Assembly (NCBI RefSeq): GCF_018866325.1
Contig: NZ_CP076457.1
Coordinates: 3,631,001-3,695,000, forward strand
Direction of reading: 5' to 3'
Source of the DNA: Streptomyces sp. YPW6
Lineage (GTDB): Bacteria > Actinomycetota > Actinomycetes > Streptomycetales > Streptomycetaceae
DNA length: 64,000 nt
Shown here: piece by piece, positions 8,559-17,925 of the stretch
Numbering within the stretch: position 1 is the first letter of the stretch
Layout of the letters: each line of letters starts with the position of its first letter
The notes under the pieces: model-generated
What the model was told of the DNA's origin: nothing
The model's database searches: none
Seen by the model: the letters and a program-made list of their open reading frames with translations, nothing else
Position numbers and translations under genes: made by a program

Positions 8559-8790
8559 GCCGGGGACGCGGCCACCGGGACTGGGGGCGGCCACGGGGGC
8601 GGGGGCGGCCACCGGGACTTGGGCGGCCGCCGGGAGGGAGCGGCCGCCGGAACGCCGGGCACCCGGCGAAGCCCGGCACGTATCGACCCTGAGCCCGGCA
8701 CGCACCCACCGAAGCCGGGACACACACGGCCACGAACCAGGGCGCACACCCCACGAGGCCCCGGACGGGACCACGGAACCCGGCAGTCGG

Positions 8791-9741
8791 CTACCGGGAC
8801 GGGGAGCCCGTCCGGTCGCGTACCGCCTCGATGCCCGCGATGACCAGGTCCAGCGCGAAGCCGAAGTCCCGCTCGCGCATCTCCTCGACCGTCTCGCCGC
8901 CCCGGGCCGCCATGATCTCGTCGGAGTAGTCGGAGATCTCCCGCAGGTGCGGCTCCGCGCGGATGGTGCCCATCGCCTGCTGGTGGTACTCGTCCTGGGT
9001 GAGCCCGGTCGCGTCGCACCGCGCCTTGAAGTTGCCCTCGACGGTGCCGAATCCGTACACGAACTGGAAGACCGCGGAGAGCGCGCCCGTCTGCCGTTCC
9101 AGGGGGAGGCCGGTGTCCCGGATCACGTCCTGGACCGCGTACGAGAACAGCATGGAGTTCGGGCCGATGTTGAGGAACGTCCCGGCCAGGGGCGAGATCC
9201 AGACGTGGCGGACGAGGAGTTCCCGGTAGCTGCGGGCCAGATCGCGCAGCCGGTCCCGCCAGTCGGCGTCCTCGCGGGGCCGGTCGATCTCCGCGTAGAC
9301 CGAGTCGAGCGCCAGTTCCAGCAGGTCGTCCTTGGTGTCGACGTACCAGTAGAGGGACATCGCGGTGACGTCCAGCTCGGCGGCGAGCCGGCGCATGGAG
9401 AACTTGGCGAGTCCGTCGGCGTCCAGCAGCCGCACCGACGCCTCGGTGATCCGTCGACGGTCCAGCCCCGCGGGGGACTCGGTCCGGCGCGAGCGCGAGG
9501 GAGCCGTGCCGCCCAGCCACACACTGGTCCGCACGGCGGCCGCGTCCGAGCTGCCGGAGGACGCGGACGCGGGAGTGGAAGTGGAAGGAGGAGGGGGAGA
9601 GGGAGGGGACACGGACTCCGATGCGGGCGCGGGGGCCGTTCCGGGCGCGGGAGCCGTTCCGGGTGCGGACACGCCCTCTGGCTTCGGCCCGGACACCGGC
9701 TCGGACGCGGAATCGGGTTCGGAACCGGGCCCGGACACCAT
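8791..9741 (-). CDS. TetR-family regulator with long low-complexity N-terminus
   Basis: In this 316-residue protein, residues about 90-140 are the TetR helix-turn-helix (RRRITEASVRLLDADGLAKF, then MRRLAAELDVTAMSLYWYVDTKDDLLELAL). The rest is an all-helical ligand-binding domain of the TetR_C type with FGFALDLVIAGIEA near the end. The first 85 residues are a Pro/Ser/Ala/Gly repeat tract (APGTAPAPGTAPAPASES), far longer than usual. The ATG has GAGGAG upstream. The gene follows the exporter gene on the same strand with a gap of 125 bp, so it probably represses that transporter. Confidence 0.92.
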   Translation of the reverse strand: MVSGPGSEPDSASEPVSGPKPEGVSAPGTAPAPGTAPAPASESVSPPSPPPPSTSTPASASSGSSDAAAVRTSVWLGGTAPSRSRRTESPAGLDRRRITEASVRLLDADGLAKFSMRRLAAELDVTAMSLYWYVDTKDDLLELALDSVYAEIDRPREDADWRDRLRDLARSYRELLVRHVWISPLAGTFLNIGPNSMLFSYAVQDVIRDTGLPLERQTGALSAVFQFVYGFGTVEGNFKARCDATGLTQDEYHQQAMGTIRAEPHLREISDYSDEIMAARGGETVEEMRERDFGFALDLVIAGIEAVRDRTGSPSR

Positions 9742-9866
9742 GGCGCACTCTCCTCGTCGTGCTCGGATCGGCCACCGAGCGGTCCTGCCGAACGCCGGGC
9801 CGTTCGGGCCCGCCGGAAGACGGCGTACCGGACGCTGACGGTCCGGTATGCGCGTCGTCTCCGATG

Positions 9867-11459
9867 CTATGCCGCCGGTCCCGTGACGTCTGCCCGGTCC
9901 CCCGCCCGCGCAGTCTCGGCCCCCGGCTCCCCGGGCCCCCCGGCCTCCGGCTGCTTCGTCGCCGCCTCCACCCGCTCGGCCCGGCGCAGCAGCAGTGCGG
10001 CGAGCAGACCGCCCGCCAGCACCGCCACCGCGCCGACGAGCTGGCTGGTCTCCAGGCCCGCGGCGAACGCGTCCTTGATCTGCTCCCGGGCGGCGGGCCC
10101 GTCGGCGGCGGACAGGGCCGCGGGCAGCGAGGCGGCGCCGACGGCGGCCGGTACGAGCGCGGCGAACCGGGCGTTGAGGACCGCGCCGAGCACCGCCACC
10201 CCGAGACCGTTGCCGAACTCCGCGAGCGTGCCGTTGACGCCCGCGCCGACCCCGGCCTTCTCCGGCGGGATGGCGCTCATGATGGCGTTGGCCATCGCGG
10301 GCATGGCGAGGGCGACGCCCGCACCCATCACGATCAGGCCGAACAGCATGCCGCCGTACCCGCCGTCGCCCCCGCCGAGCACCGCGATGGCGACCAGCCC
10401 CGCCGCCAGGCAGCTCATCCCCGCCGCGATGACGAGGGGCGTGCCGAACGTCCGGACCATCCGCGCGCCCAGCCCGGTGAGGTTGAGGGCGACCACGGTG
10501 AGCGCCATCGGGGCCGTCCGCAGACCCGCCTCCAACGGCCCGTACCCGAGGACGAACTGCAGGTGCTGGGTGAGCAGGAAGAGCGAGCCGGTCATCCCGA
10601 AGGCGACCAGGATCACGCCCGCCACCGCGCCGACGAACTTCTGGTTCCGGAAGAAGTGCATGTCGAGCATCGGGTTGGGGATGTGCAGCTCCCACAGCAC
10701 GAACCCGGCCAGCACGGCCGCGCCGAGGAACGCCGTCAGCAGCACCCGACCGGACGTCCAGCCGTGCTCGGGCCCGGAGATGATCGCGAAGACGGCGGCG
10801 GTCATACCGATCGTGGAGAGCAGCGCGCCCAGCAGATCGGGCCGCTGCCCCCGGCCGGACTTCGACTCCGGTACGAGCCGCACGACGGCGACCAGGGCGA
10901 TCAGGGCGACCGGGAGGTTGATGAGGAAGATCGCGCCCCACCAGAAGTGGTCCAGGACGAACCCGCCGAACAGCGGGCCCGCCGCGAAGCCGAGGGAGGA
11001 GACGGTCGACCAGATGCCGATCGCCTTCACCCGCTCGGTCTCGTCGAAGATCTGGACGACGACGGCGAGCGTCGTGGTGAGCAGCAGCGCACCGCCGACG
11101 CCCATCCCGGCGCGAGCCGCGATGAGCTGGCCGGAGGACTGGGCGAGCCCGGCCGCGAGCGAACCGACGCCGAACAGGGCGAGGCCCACGACCAGCATCT
11201 TCTTCCGCCCGTAGCGGTCCGCCGAGTTGCCCGCGGTGAGCAGCAGGCCGGCCTGGACCAGCGCGTAGGCGTTGATCATCCACTGCACGTCGGCGGTGGA
11301 GGCGTGCAGCTCCGAGGTGAGGGAGGGGATCGCGACGTTGAGGACGGTGTTGTCGAGCAGCACGGTGAGCTGGGCCAGGCAGATGACGCCGAGGATCAGC
11401 CAGCGTTGCGGATGCCTCTGGTGGGAGGTGTCGGGCGGCTCTGCGGCGGGCGCCGTCAT
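9867..11459 (-). CDS. DHA2-family MFS drug exporter
   Basis: This 530-residue protein has the 14-helix EmrB/QacA pattern: LILGVICLAQLTVLLDNTVLNVAIPSL in TM1 with the conserved LDNTVLNVA motif, loop motif GNSADRYGRKKMLVVG, and SSLGFAAGPLFGGFV (antiporter motif C). It would export a hydrophobic drug in exchange for protons. The ATG has GAGGAG five bases upstream. The C-terminal 40 residues are charged and Ala-rich. The gene pairs with the TetR gene downstream and with the palindromes at 11545-11581. Confidence 0.95.
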   Translation of the reverse strand: MTAPAAEPPDTSHQRHPQRWLILGVICLAQLTVLLDNTVLNVAIPSLTSELHASTADVQWMINAYALVQAGLLLTAGNSADRYGRKKMLVVGLALFGVGSLAAGLAQSSGQLIAARAGMGVGGALLLTTTLAVVVQIFDETERVKAIGIWSTVSSLGFAAGPLFGGFVLDHFWWGAIFLINLPVALIALVAVVRLVPESKSGRGQRPDLLGALLSTIGMTAAVFAIISGPEHGWTSGRVLLTAFLGAAVLAGFVLWELHIPNPMLDMHFFRNQKFVGAVAGVILVAFGMTGSLFLLTQHLQFVLGYGPLEAGLRTAPMALTVVALNLTGLGARMVRTFGTPLVIAAGMSCLAAGLVAIAVLGGGDGGYGGMLFGLIVMGAGVALAMPAMANAIMSAIPPEKAGVGAGVNGTLAEFGNGLGVAVLGAVLNARFAALVPAAVGAASLPAALSAADGPAAREQIKDAFAAGLETSQLVGAVAVLAGGLLAALLLRRAERVEAATKQPEAGGPGEPGAETARAGDRADVTGPAA

Positions 11460-11544
11460 GCGGGCTCCTCGTTCTCCGGGCGTCGGTGGTGGTGGTGGTC
11501 GGTGGTCGTGCGGCCGGTCGGTCGTACGGCGTACGGGACTCGGT

Positions 11545-11581
11545 CTTGTACACCGTAAGGCAGCCCTGTACGACGTACAAG
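11545..11581. promoter_or_regulatory. Palindromic TetR-type operator before the exporter
   Basis: CTTGTAC at 11545-11551 and GTACAAG at 11575-11581 form the ends of a large inverted repeat whose 13-bp arms match at 11 positions. The right half itself contains the perfect palindrome TGTACG-A-CGTACA. It lies about 85 bp upstream of the exporter ATG, where a repressor would block the promoter. Confidence 0.65.
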
Positions 11582-11694
11582 CCGATTTCGTCGAGCCGGA
11601 CCGGTCACGCCGCCGGGACCCGAGGGGTGGCGCGGCGGTACGGTTCTCGACGCTGACCTGACAAAGTGCGCGATGTTCGGCCGTTTGGAGAGCC

Positions 11695-12567
11695 ATGTCG
11701 CTGCGTCACCCCGCTTCCCGCGTCCCCCAACTCCTCCTCGCCGCTTCCCTCCTGGGAGCGCTCTTCACCCCGCCCGCCGTGGCGGCACCGGCCCACCGCT
11801 CCCCTGTGGGCGAAACGTCCGGAGGCCTGCCGCTGCGGGTCGCCACGTACAACATCCATGCCGGTGCGGGCATGGACGGCGTCTTCGACCTGGACCGACA
11901 GACCGCCGAACTCCGTGCGCTGGACGCCGATGTGATTTGTCTTCAGGAGGTCGACCGGCACTGGGGCTCCCGCAGTGAGTGGCGGGATCTCGCGGGCGAT
12001 GTGGCCCGGCGGCTCCGGATGCACGTCTCCTTCGCACCGATCTACAGCCTCGACCCGGCCCAACCGGGCGGTCCCCGGGCCGAGTACGGGGTGGCCGTGC
12101 TGTCGCGGCACCGGATCGTGGGCGCCGAGAACCACGAGATCACCCGCCTCTCGACGCAGGACCCGAACCCGGTGCCCGCGCCCGCCCCGGGGTTCGGCGA
12201 GGTCGTCGTACGGGTACGGGGACTGCCGGTGCACGTGTACGTCACGCACCTCGACTACCGCCCGGACCCCGCCGTCCGCGTAGCCCAGGTCGCCGACACC
12301 CGGCGGATCATGGCCGAGGACCGGGGGCCGAAGATCCTGCTCGGCGACTTCAACGCGGAGCCCGACGCCCCCGAACTGGCCCCGCTGTGGCGGGAACTGG
12401 CGGACGCGGACCCCGGGGCGCCCACGTTCCCGGCGCGGAATCCGGTCAAGCGGATCGACTTCGTGGCGGTGTCGAAGGAGCGGACCGCTGTGCGGCGGGC
12501 CTGGGTGCCGGACAGCCTCGCCTCCGACCACCGGGCGGTGGTGGCGGATCTGCTGTTACGGAGGTGA
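11695..12567 (+). CDS. Secreted endonuclease/exonuclease/phosphatase-family hydrolase
   Basis: This 290-residue protein has a signal peptide (MSLRHPASRVPQLLLAASLLGALFTPPAVAA). The mature part is a complete EEP fold: RVATYNIHAG (Asn), CLQEVDRHWG (metal-binding Glu), THLDYRP (His), LLGDFNAEPD (Asp/Asn) and SLASDHRAVVADL (Asp-His). Members are Mg-dependent phosphodiesterases acting on nucleic acids, phosphoinositides or sphingomyelin; the residues do not settle which. Being exported, it acts outside the cell. GGAG lies six bases before the ATG. Confidence 0.92.
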   Translation: MSLRHPASRVPQLLLAASLLGALFTPPAVAAPAHRSPVGETSGGLPLRVATYNIHAGAGMDGVFDLDRQTAELRALDADVICLQEVDRHWGSRSEWRDLAGDVARRLRMHVSFAPIYSLDPAQPGGPRAEYGVAVLSRHRIVGAENHEITRLSTQDPNPVPAPAPGFGEVVVRVRGLPVHVYVTHLDYRPDPAVRVAQVADTRRIMAEDRGPKILLGDFNAEPDAPELAPLWRELADADPGAPTFPARNPVKRIDFVAVSKERTAVRRAWVPDSLASDHRAVVADLLLRR

Positions 12568-13054
12568 CGGCGGGCGCTCGGAGGCAGGCCGGGCAGGGCA
12601 GGCCACCCGGAGGCAGAGCCGAGCCCCCGCAGGCAGGCACACTGAGGCGAGCGCCCGACGACACGCGCCCCACGACAAGCGCACGGGGGCGGGAGAGGGC
12701 GAGGATAGGGCCGGGACTTGGACCGGGACTTGGACCGGGACTTGGACCGGGACCGGGGCCAGGGCCGAGACCGGGACCGGGGCCTGCACCTGGAACGGGC
12801 CCAGGGCCAGAGCGCCGGGCTCCAGGACCGAGGAGCGGAAGCCCGGGGAACCGGGACCGGGGCCAGGAGCCGGAGACCTGGGGCCACGGCCCAAGGAACC
12901 CCGGAGCCAGGAGCCAGGGACCTGGGAACTGGGACGGGGGCCACGGCCCAAGGAACCCCGGGTCGGAGCCAGGAGCCAGGAGCCCCGGGACAGAACATGC
13001 GGTGCCGGACGACCGGCGGCGGTACCGGACGACCGGACGGGACGAAGGATGGTC
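12568..13054. repeat. Repeat-rich intergenic spacer
   Basis: No gene is convincing here. Three perfect 12-bp units (CGGGACTTGGAC) lie at 12712-12747. A 24-bp segment starting GGGCCACGGCCCAAGG occurs at 12881-12904 and again at 12938-12961, 57 bp apart. GAGCCAGGAGCCAGG-type repeats fill the rest. Confidence 0.7.
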
Positions 13055-14221
13055 ATGACCACCACCACCCTGCACACACTGCTGGACACCCACATCGCCA
13101 GGGGCTCGATGCCGGGCGCGGTGGCGCTGGTCGCCCGGGGCGGGCGGGTCGAGGCCGTGTCGGCGGGTACGGCCGGCCTCGCCGGGTCGGCGCCGATGCG
13201 GCGGGACTCGCTGTTCCGCATCGCCTCGATCACCAAACCGATCGTGGCGGCGGCCGCCATGACGCTCGTCGAGGACGGTCTGATCGCGCCCGCCGACCCG
13301 GTCGCGGCGTGGCTGCCCGAGCTGGCCTCGCCCCTGGTCGTCCGGACCCCGCAGAGCCCGGTCGACGACGTGGTGTCGGCGGTCCGCCCGATCACCCTCC
13401 TGGACCTGCTGACGTTCCGGGCCGGCTACGGCTTCCCGTCCGACTTCTCGCTCCCGGCCGTCGCGCCGCTGTTCGCGGAGCTGAAGCAGGGGCCGCCGCA
13501 GCCGCAGGCCGGTCTCGCACCGGACGCCTGGACGGCCGAGCTGTCCCGCCTCCCCCTGCTGCACCAGCCGGGCGACGGCTGGCTCTACAACACGTGCTCC
13601 GACATCCTCGGCGTCCTCGTCGCCCGCGTCGCCGACCGCCCGCTGCCCGGGTATCTGTCGGAGCGGATCTTCGAGCCCCTCGGCATGAAGGACACCGGGT
13701 TCTGGGTGGAGCCCGCCGCGCTGGACCGGTTCACCAGCCTCTACCGGGCCGGGGCGGGCGGGGACGGGGACGAGCCCGAGCTGGTCGACGCCCCGGACGG
13801 ACAGTGGAGCAGCCCGCCGCCGTTCCCGTCCGGCGCCGGAGGCCTCGTCTCGACCGTCGACGACTGGTACGCCTTCGGCCGGATGCTGCTCGCCGAGGGC
13901 CTGAACGACGCCGGTGACCGGGTGCTGGCCGGCGAGTCCGTCCGCCAGATGATCACCGACCACCTGACCCCGGAGCAGCGCGCCGCGAGCGGGCTGTTCA
14001 CGGAGGGCCAGGGCTGGGGGTTCGGCGGCGCGGTGGACGTCGAGATCGCCGCCCCCTGGAACGTGCCCGGCCGCTACGGCTGGGTCGGCGGCACCGGCAC
14101 CACGGCCCACGTCATCCCCGCCACGGGCACGGTCGCCGTCCTCCTCACCCAGATGGAGATGGGCGGACCGGCCGCACCCGAGGTGATGCGGGACTTCTGG
14201 ACGTACGCGGCCGGCTTCTGA
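13055..14221 (+). CDS. Serine hydrolase of the beta-lactamase/class C esterase family
   Basis: This 388-residue cytoplasmic protein has the class C penicillin-binding-protein/esterase motifs: S58-x-x-K in FRIASITKPIV, a tyrosine motif YNTCSDILG near residue 178, and GWVGGTGTTAHV as the third (KTG-like) motif. IFEPLGMKDTGFWV is typical of the family. No signal peptide is present, which argues for an esterase or peptidase role on an intracellular substrate and against a secreted beta-lactamase. I start at the second ATG, six bases after GAAGG; the ATG at 13049 is too close to that site. Confidence 0.9.
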   Translation: MTTTTLHTLLDTHIARGSMPGAVALVARGGRVEAVSAGTAGLAGSAPMRRDSLFRIASITKPIVAAAAMTLVEDGLIAPADPVAAWLPELASPLVVRTPQSPVDDVVSAVRPITLLDLLTFRAGYGFPSDFSLPAVAPLFAELKQGPPQPQAGLAPDAWTAELSRLPLLHQPGDGWLYNTCSDILGVLVARVADRPLPGYLSERIFEPLGMKDTGFWVEPAALDRFTSLYRAGAGGDGDEPELVDAPDGQWSSPPPFPSGAGGLVSTVDDWYAFGRMLLAEGLNDAGDRVLAGESVRQMITDHLTPEQRAASGLFTEGQGWGFGGAVDVEIAAPWNVPGRYGWVGGTGTTAHVIPATGTVAVLLTQMEMGGPAAPEVMRDFWTYAAGF

Positions 14222-14248
14222 GCGCGGCCGCGTACGCCTCCGGGTCCC

Positions 14249-16390
14249 TCAGCTCGTGGGCTGTGTCAGGTCGTAGAACGTGGCGCTGCCGACGGTGACC
14301 TCGGTGAAGTTCTCCGTCACCCAGGAGGAGATCTGCGAGGAGGTGCCGGAGGAACCCATGCCTCCGGGCCCGCCGCCCCTGCCGCCGCCCATTCCGCCGC
14401 CCGAGACGAAGTAGTGGATCCTGCCGTCCGCCACGTACTCCTTGAACTGGGCGAGCGTCGGCGACGGGTCGCTCCCGTTGAACCCGCCGACCGCCATCAC
14501 CGGTTCCCCGGTCGAGAGTTGGTAGCTGGCCGCGTTCTGGGCGCCGACGGCCGCGGCGACCCAGGTGTAGTCGTCCGCGTCCTTCGCCAGGAGCGCCTTC
14601 GCCTCGGCGTCGACGGTCGCGCCGTTCAGGAGGCCGCCCATGCCTCCGCCCGCGCCGCCGCCCCTCGTGCCGTCGCCGGCGGCCGTACCGGCACCACCCG
14701 GCGGCGTGGGCATGCCGCCCGTCGCGCTACCCGGCCGGTTCCCCTGCCCCTGGGCCTGCCCCGGAGCCCACCCCTGGCCTTGTCCCTGTCCCTGGCCTTG
14801 TCCCTGGCCCTGGCCCTGGCCCTGGCCGGGAGGCTGCTGCAGGCCGCCGCGCTGCCCGCCGTCACCACCCCCGGGCCCCCCGGGGCCGCCCCGGCCGCCA
14901 CCGGGCCCGCCCATGCCGAACCCGGCCGAAGGACCGGCGGTCACGATCGACCCCTGGTGGCCGCTGTTCAGGGTGGAGACGGTGTACGCGGCCGGCCCCG
15001 CCAGCGACGCCACGCAGCTCAGCCCCACCGCGGCCAGGCTCAGACCCCGCCCGCCGAACCGGCCCGCGACCAGCAGTCCCAGCGCACCGGCGACCCCGCC
15101 CGCGAACACCGCCCAGCGCAGCCACGGCAGGTAGTCCGGGGTGCGGCCCAGCAGGACGTACGCCCAGAGCACCGTCACGAGGACCGTGCCGGCGAGCACC
15201 GCACGCGGCCACCAGGACGACCGCTCCTCCCAGAGCACCGCCACCCCCATGGCCACGAGTGCGGCGATGTACGGGGCGAGGGCCACCGTGTAGTACTGGT
15301 GGAAGATCCCGGCCATGAAGCTGAACACCGCGGCGGTCATCACCAACGCCCCGCCCCAGGCGATGAACGCGGCCCGGGCGGAGTCCGTCCGCCCCGCCTT
15401 CCGGGTCAGCCAGAGACCGGCCACCAGCAGGATCAGCGCGGCCGGTAGCAGCCACGCGATCTGGCCGCCGATCTCGGAATTGAACATCCGGCCGATGCCG
15501 GTCTCGCCCCAGCCACCGCCCCCGCGGCCACCGCCGCCGCCCACGCTTCCGGTCTCCTCGCCGTTGATGCGGCCGAGCCCGTTGTAGCCGAAGGTCAGCT
15601 CCAGGAACGAGTTGTTCTGCGAGCCACCGACGTACGGCCGCGAGGAGGCCGGCATCAGCTCGACGATCGCGACCCACCAGCCACCGGCGACCACCATCGT
15701 CAGTCCGGAGAGGGCGAGCTGGCCGATCCGCCTCCGTACGGGGACCGGGGCGCACACCGCGTACAGCACGGCCAGCGGCGGCAGGATCAGGAACGCCTGG
15801 AGGGTCTTCGTCAGGAACGCGAGCCCCACCGCCGCCCCCGCCCACAGCAGCCACTTCGTGCGCCCCTGCTCCAGCGCCCGCAGCACGCACCACACGGTCA
15901 CGGTCATCAGCAGGGCGAGGAGCGCGTCCGGGTTGTTGAAGCGGAACATCAGCGCGGCGACCGGCGTCAGGGCGAAGACCCCGACCGCGATCAGTCCGGC
16001 GACCGGACCGAAGCGGCGGCGTACGGCGGAGTTGAGCACCGCCGCCGTGGCGAGCGCCATCAGCACCTGGGGGGCCAGGATCGCCCAGGAGTTGAGCCCG
16101 AAGAGCCGTACGGAGAGGGCCATCGGCCAGAGGGCGGCCGGGGGCTTGTCGACGGTGATGGCGCCTGCGGAGTCCAGCGAGCCGAAGAAGAACGCCTTCC
16201 AGCTCTGGCTGCCCGCCTGAACGGCGGCGGAGTAGAAGGAGTTGGCGTAACCGGAAGCACTGAGGTTGAAGAAGTACGCGAGGCCCACGGCGAGCAGCAG
16301 CCCGTACAGGGCGGGGCGCGCCCAGCGGGGCCCGCTGACGGGCGCGGGCGGCACGGCGGCCGGAGGCGCGGGAGCGGTGATCGTGGTCAT
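14249..16390 (-). CDS. GT39-like (ArnT/PMT-type) membrane glycosyltransferase
   Basis: This 713-residue polytopic membrane protein belongs to the ArnT/YkcB-like dolichyl-phosphate-sugar transferase family: FFFGSLDSAGAITVDKPPAALWP is the DKPP signature of the first extracytoplasmic loop, followed by about ten hydrophobic helices and RFNNPDALLALLMTV. It would transfer a sugar from a polyprenyl-phosphate carrier outside the membrane. Residues about 480-590 are an insertion of Gly/Gln/Pro repeats with a (GQ)n run; the end (TEVTVGSATFYDLTQ) is a soluble domain. It overlaps the preceding ORF by ATGA and works with the GT2-GtrA gene upstream, which makes the lipid-linked sugar. Confidence 0.92.
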   Translation of the reverse strand: MTTITAPAPPAAVPPAPVSGPRWARPALYGLLLAVGLAYFFNLSASGYANSFYSAAVQAGSQSWKAFFFGSLDSAGAITVDKPPAALWPMALSVRLFGLNSWAILAPQVLMALATAAVLNSAVRRRFGPVAGLIAVGVFALTPVAALMFRFNNPDALLALLMTVTVWCVLRALEQGRTKWLLWAGAAVGLAFLTKTLQAFLILPPLAVLYAVCAPVPVRRRIGQLALSGLTMVVAGGWWVAIVELMPASSRPYVGGSQNNSFLELTFGYNGLGRINGEETGSVGGGGGRGGGGWGETGIGRMFNSEIGGQIAWLLPAALILLVAGLWLTRKAGRTDSARAAFIAWGGALVMTAAVFSFMAGIFHQYYTVALAPYIAALVAMGVAVLWEERSSWWPRAVLAGTVLVTVLWAYVLLGRTPDYLPWLRWAVFAGGVAGALGLLVAGRFGGRGLSLAAVGLSCVASLAGPAAYTVSTLNSGHQGSIVTAGPSAGFGMGGPGGGRGGPGGPGGGDGGQRGGLQQPPGQGQGQGQGQGQGQGQGQGWAPGQAQGQGNRPGSATGGMPTPPGGAGTAAGDGTRGGGAGGGMGGLLNGATVDAEAKALLAKDADDYTWVAAAVGAQNAASYQLSTGEPVMAVGGFNGSDPSPTLAQFKEYVADGRIHYFVSGGGMGGGRGGGPGGMGSSGTSSQISSWVTENFTEVTVGSATFYDLTQPTS

Positions 16391-16551
16391 CGCAGATCCT
16401 CGGAGTCGGCGGAGGCGGAAACGGAAGCGGAGACGGAGGCGGAAGCGGGCAAGGGAAGAGGAACGGAAAGGGGAAGGAGAGCCGGAGCCGGAGCCGGAGC
16501 GGCAGCGGCAGCGGCAGCGGCAGCGGCAGCGGCAGCGGTGATCGTCGTCAT
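16387..16551 (-). CDS. Tiny overlapping ORF, apparent tandem duplicate of the GT2/GT39 gene junction
   Basis: This 54-codon frame starts with an ATG overlapping the stop of the GT2 gene (ATGA) and ends with a TGA overlapping the ATG of the GT39 gene. It begins MTTITA, like the GT39 protein (MTTITAPAPP), and ends DSEDLR, like the GT2 protein (DFEDVR). The interior is an Ala run encoded by six GGCAGC units (16501-16538), then (PA)n and (SASV)n. It looks like the junction was duplicated and the copy filled by repeat expansion while keeping both translational overlaps. Whether the peptide matters is unknown. Confidence 0.5.
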   Translation of the reverse strand: MTTITAAAAAAAAAAAAAPAPAPALLPLSVPLPLPASASVSASVSASADSEDLR

Positions 16552-17900
16552 CGGACGTCCTCGAAGTCGGGGGCGCGGTGGGAGCCGGCCGGGAAGACCC
16601 AGGCGCGCAGGAGCAGGAAGCGCAGCACGGTGGCGGCGAGGTTGGCGGTGATCAGGACGGCCAGCTCGGTGGAGTGCGAGGGCGAGGCGGTGGCCGCGCC
16701 GAGCGCCGCGAGGGAGCCGCTGGTCAGCGCGAGGCCGATCGCGAAGACGACGAGGCCCTGGGCCTGATGGCGGGCCGCTCCGCGCCGCCCGCGTACCCCG
16801 AAGGTGAGCCGGCGGTTGGCTGCGGTGTTGGCGACGGCGGAGACGAGCAGCGCGCCGCCGTTGGCGAACTGCGGGCCGACGCCGAGCCGGAAGAGGGAGT
16901 AGAGGGCGAGGTAGAAGAGGGTGGACAGGACGCCCACGGCGCAGAACCCGACGAGCTGACGGGCCAGTCCGCGCTCCACCCCGGTCAGCGCCCGGTCGCG
17001 CGGGTCGTCCCCGAAGGGCCGGGCCAGCCGGTCCAGCGGCAGCGCGCCCACGGCCAGCGCCCGCCCGACCCGCCACACGCCCTTCAGGTCCTCGGCGGCC
17101 GTCCGCACGATGTGGACGGTCGAGTCGGGGTCGTCGATCCAGTCGACGGGCACCTCGTGGATGCGCAGCCCGGCCCGCTCGGCGAGGACGAGCAGTTCGG
17201 TGTCGAAGAACCAGCCGCTGTCCTCCACCATCGGCAGCAGCCGCTCGGCGACCTCGCGCCGGACCGCCTTGAACCCGCACTGGGCGTCGCTGAAGCCGGC
17301 GGCGAGGGACGAGCGCAGGATGAGGTTGTAGGCGCGCGAGACGAACTCCCGCTTGGGCCCCCGCACCACCCGCGAACTCCGGGTCAGCCGCGAGCCGATG
17401 GCCAGGTCGGAGTGGCCGGAGATCAGCGGGGCGACCAGCGGGAGGAGCGCGTTGAGATCGGTGGAGAGGTCGACGTCCATATAGGCGAGGACCGGGGCGT
17501 CGGAGGCCGTCCACACGGTCCGCAGGGCCCGCCCGCGTCCCTTCTCCTCCAGCCGTACGGACCGCACCCCGGGCAGCTCGGCGGCGAGCGCGGCGGCCAC
17601 GGCCGGGGTGGCGTCGGTGCTGGCGTTGTCGGCCACGGTGATACGGAAGGGGTACGGGAAGGTCCGCGCCAGATGGCCGTGGAGGCGGACGACGCAGGGG
17701 CGGAGGTCCTTCTCCTCGTTGTACACGGGGACGACGACGTCGAGCACGGGGGCGGGGGAGGCCGCGGGTCCGTACTGCCGGGCCGGAAGGTGTTCCCGGC
17801 CCGGCAGCCGGCCGTGGGCCGTGCCGTCCCCGGCGTCCCTGCTGCTGTTGCGGCGGCCGGTCGTTCCGGGACCGCTCCGGAGGCTGCTGTCGGTGGTCAT
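16548..17900 (-). CDS. GT2 glycosyltransferase with C-terminal GtrA domain
   Basis: This 450-residue protein has a GT-A catalytic domain of the dolichyl-phosphate sugar synthase type in residues about 50-290: LDVVVPVYNEEKDL, ITVADNASTDAT, YMDVDLSTDLNALLPLV (DxD motif) and DAQCGFKAVRREVAERLLP, then FDTELLVLAERAGLRIHEVPVDW. After a linker, four hydrophobic helices form a GtrA domain (LVGFCAVGVLSTLFYLALYSLF; FANGGALLVSAVANTAANRRLTF), thought to flip the lipid-linked sugar. It supplies the donor for the GT39 enzyme. The start (MTTDSSLRSG) has GGAG just upstream; the longer open frame before it overlaps the kinase gene and is unprotein-like. Confidence 0.92.
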   Translation of the reverse strand: MTTDSSLRSGPGTTGRRNSSRDAGDGTAHGRLPGREHLPARQYGPAASPAPVLDVVVPVYNEEKDLRPCVVRLHGHLARTFPYPFRITVADNASTDATPAVAAALAAELPGVRSVRLEEKGRGRALRTVWTASDAPVLAYMDVDLSTDLNALLPLVAPLISGHSDLAIGSRLTRSSRVVRGPKREFVSRAYNLILRSSLAAGFSDAQCGFKAVRREVAERLLPMVEDSGWFFDTELLVLAERAGLRIHEVPVDWIDDPDSTVHIVRTAAEDLKGVWRVGRALAVGALPLDRLARPFGDDPRDRALTGVERGLARQLVGFCAVGVLSTLFYLALYSLFRLGVGPQFANGGALLVSAVANTAANRRLTFGVRGRRGAARHQAQGLVVFAIGLALTSGSLAALGAATASPSHSTELAVLITANLAATVLRFLLLRAWVFPAGSHRAPDFEDVR

Positions 17901-17925
17901 GCTCCGACGTTCGCCAACCGCGCTG

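Noticed and set aside
8947..11214. 755-codon plus-strand frame across the TetR and exporter genes
   Set aside because: It covers the full length of two recognisable minus-strand genes and has no domain-like sequence of its own.
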